Assembly (NCBI GenBank): GCA_000405345.1
Contig: ASPC01000030.1
Span: 123-11,028, forward strand
Length of the DNA: 10,906 nt
Reading direction: 5' to 3'
Source of the DNA: Atribacteria bacterium SCGC AAA255-N14
Lineage (GTDB): Bacteria > Atribacterota > JS1 > SB-45 > 34-128
A program made the translations under genes and the position numbers. Below are positions 9,952-10,906 of this stretch, piece after piece. The notes beneath the pieces are model-generated. The model was not told where the DNA came from. It did no database searches and saw only the letters and a program-made list of their open reading frames with translations. Every line of letters starts with the position of its first letter. The first letter of the stretch is position 1.

Positions 9952-10183
9952 ATCTGCCCTTCATCTCTTTGACGTCGCGATGTCCGATCTTTAATTTTTC
10001 CATCATGTTTTTATCTGATTTGATCTGGGCCATTTCAATGGGGTCTACATAATAAGATTCTTCTATATCTTTAATCACCCTGGCAGTGATAAAATTAGAA
10101 ATAGGACGATGCTCAACCTTGGCAGCAGCCGATATTCTCTCGTATTCTTCTTCTGAGAGTCGTAAGGTTATTACTTTAGCCAT
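9941..10183 (-). CDS. Ribbon-helix-helix antitoxin of RelE-type toxin, copy 2
   Basis: An 80-aa protein, 70 of 80 residues identical to copy 1. The RHH half (MAKVITLRLSEEEYERISAAA ...) differs only conservatively apart from E22K. The clearest cluster is residues 60-62, MME here and LIG in copy 1, in the C-terminal toxin-binding region. ATG 10183 follows AAGGAG. The short overlap with the toxin gene is kept. Confidence 0.87.
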   Translation of the reverse strand: MAKVITLRLSEEEYERISAAAKVEHRPISNFITARVIKDIEESYYVDPIEMAQIKSDKNMMEKLKIGHRDVKEMKGRFVE

Positions 10184-10212
10184 CCAAAATCTCCTTATTT
10201 TGTGTATTCATT

Positions 10213-10254
10213 TATATTCTATTATATTCTAATTCATTTCCTGCCACTTGTCAA
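10213..10254 (-). promoter_or_regulatory. Sigma70 promoter and probable RHH operator of RelE/RHH copy 2
   Basis: TTGACA (10254-10249), 17 bases, TAGAAT (10231-10226) on the minus strand, with tandem 10-mers TATATTCTAT and TATATTCTAA (10213-10232) over the -10. All elements of copy 1 are retained with a single change in one 10-mer, so each antitoxin may still recognise the other's operator. Confidence 0.75.
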
Positions 10255-10256
10255 GT

Positions 10257-10360
10257 CAAATCCCTCTCCCCTTGGAGCGAAAGAGTTAAGGTGAGGGGGA
10301 ATTGTCATTGCAGGGAGCGCGGCAATCTCAATTGTAGGGGTCGGATTCATCCGACCCGTT
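10257..10360. repeat. Cluster of three palindromic intergenic repeats
   Basis: In order: a CCCTCTCCCCTT...AAGGTGAGGGGG element (10262-10299, similar to 8467-8506), a TGTCATTGCAGGGAGCGCGGCAATCTC element (10302-10328), and a perfect hairpin GGGTCGGATTCATCCGACCC (10338-10357; 9-base arms). All are common dispersed palindrome types; no gene is present. Confidence 0.65.
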
Positions 10361-10364
10361 CTCT

Positions 10365-10519
10365 CCGTAGGACAGGCGTCTCGCCTGTCTATTTAAACCA
10401 ACAAAACCGGGAGTACTATTCCCTGCGCTTCTCCGAAGCCCAGAAAGAACTCTCGGGAATAGAAGCAAAATTGGCTACTTTTCCCAAACCCCGTAGGACA
10501 GGCGTCTCGCCTGTCTATT
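10365..10519 (+). repeat. Composite repeat: RTGVSPV palindrome - coding-derived element copy 4 - RTGVSPV palindrome
   Basis: Two identical 29-base copies of the palindrome repeat (10365-10393 and 10491-10519; core GACAGGCGTCTCGCCTGTC) flank the most complete coding-derived element. The period is 126 bases, exactly 42 codons, so one frame reads RRTGVSPVY-LNQQNREYYSLRFSEAQ, KELSGIEAKLATFPKP and RRTGVSPVY again. The open frame extends upstream through other repeats to 10291 but has no ribosome site, so I do not call a gene. Confidence 0.75.
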
Positions 10520-10906
10520 AAGAAAAAGGGCATTCTTCTCTCTCCTTTATTTAATCAATAGTCTCAAAATCATTTATATTAACCATATCATAAAATCTAA
10601 AAAAGTGTGAGGAAATCAACCAAACTTTATTATCTCCATACCTTTATTTTCATAAATTAAAAAAGCCCCCTATCCCCTTTTTCTGTTTCAAAAGTCATTG
10701 TGAGCGACTAAAAAGAGCGCGACAATCTCAATCTTCTCTGTCATTCCCATGAAAATGGGAATCCAGAAAACTTATACCCACATTATATGAATTTATTCAG
10801 ACCGGCAGACCGGTAGATTGATTTTGCATTTTATTTCTTTGCTCGTATCTTGCAACTTGCAACCTATCTTTTAAAGTATTCTATCCCCCCTTTTCTTCTT
10901 TTCGTT
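10520..10906. repeat. Gene-free right end with repeat block C
   Basis: No gene seen on either strand. It contains CCCCCTATCCCCTTTTT (10666-10682), a TCATTGTGAGCG...GCGACAATCTC element (10694-10730), TGTCATTCCCATGAAAATGG (10739-10758, the TCATTCCC...GGGAATCC hairpin type), and from about 10798 the GACCGGCAGACCGGTAGATT / TTGCAACTTGCAACC words that also close block B. Confidence 0.6.

Larger units (their letters stand above)
9661..10255. repeat. Segmental duplication of a RelE/RHH module, copy 2
   Basis: Gap-free match to 2772-3366. Outside these limits the two loci have nothing in common: copy 2 follows mazF 2 closely, while copy 1 follows word repeats. On the promoter side copy 2 continues into a CCCTCTCCCC palindrome and copy 1 into the mazF fragment. 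Confidence 0.9.

Noticed and set aside
10291..10521. 76-codon plus-strand open frame as a real gene
   Set aside because: It is built of three repeat types (TCATTGC element, palindrome, coding-derived element) and has no Shine-Dalgarno; described as a composite repeat instead.

Overview
The window is bacterial and A+T-rich, with standard code, strong Shine-Dalgarno sites and sigma70-type promoters. No gene fixes the taxon. The load of palindromic and word-like intergenic repeats (RTGVSPV-type palindromes, TCATTG...GCAATCTC elements, CTTGCAAC words) resembles what is seen in large repeat-rich genomes of uncultivated lineages, but that is inference. There are no housekeeping genes: this is an accessory region made almost entirely of toxin-antitoxin (TA) modules, one insertion sequence and decayed repeats.

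Left to right: the N-terminus of a HicB-like antitoxin leaving the left edge (1-98, -); repeat block A (about 215-726); a MntA/HepT nucleotidyltransferase/HEPN pair (778-1681, -); a DUF4258/DUF2283 pair (2052-2538, -); RelE/RHH copy 1 (2778-3294, -); a mazF fragment joined in frame to a dispersed repeat (3373-3474, +); a mismatched hairpin (3479-3530); a HicA-like/HicB-like pair (3584-4191, -); an IS with a 433-aa DDE transposase (about 4378-5952, -); MazEF 1 (6181-6748, -); a tandem repeat and second hairpin (6886-7057); remnants of an XRE antitoxin (-) and a TumE/DUF6516 toxin (+) facing each other (7071-7336); a stem-loop-rich stretch that may be a structured RNA (7345-7530); HicA with two HicB-like genes (7541-8226, -); repeat block B (about 8325-8960); MazEF 2 (9068-9626, +); RelE/RHH copy 2 (9670-10183, -); and a repeat-only tail to the right edge.

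Each module is a compact operon with a 1-2 nt gap or a short overlap, so translational coupling is expected. Several have a recognisable promoter, often an extended -10 (TGnTATAAT). RelE/RHH copies 1 and 2 are a 595-bp segmental duplication without indels. Two TA-like blocks have decayed, and their fragments join directly to repeats, which points to repeat-mediated gain, duplication and loss of TA cassettes. The most unusual features are a short coding-derived dispersed element kept in one reading frame together with the RTGVSPV palindrome, the candidate structured RNA, the conserved U-U mismatched hairpins, and an apparent read-through-protection hairpin in the IS leader.
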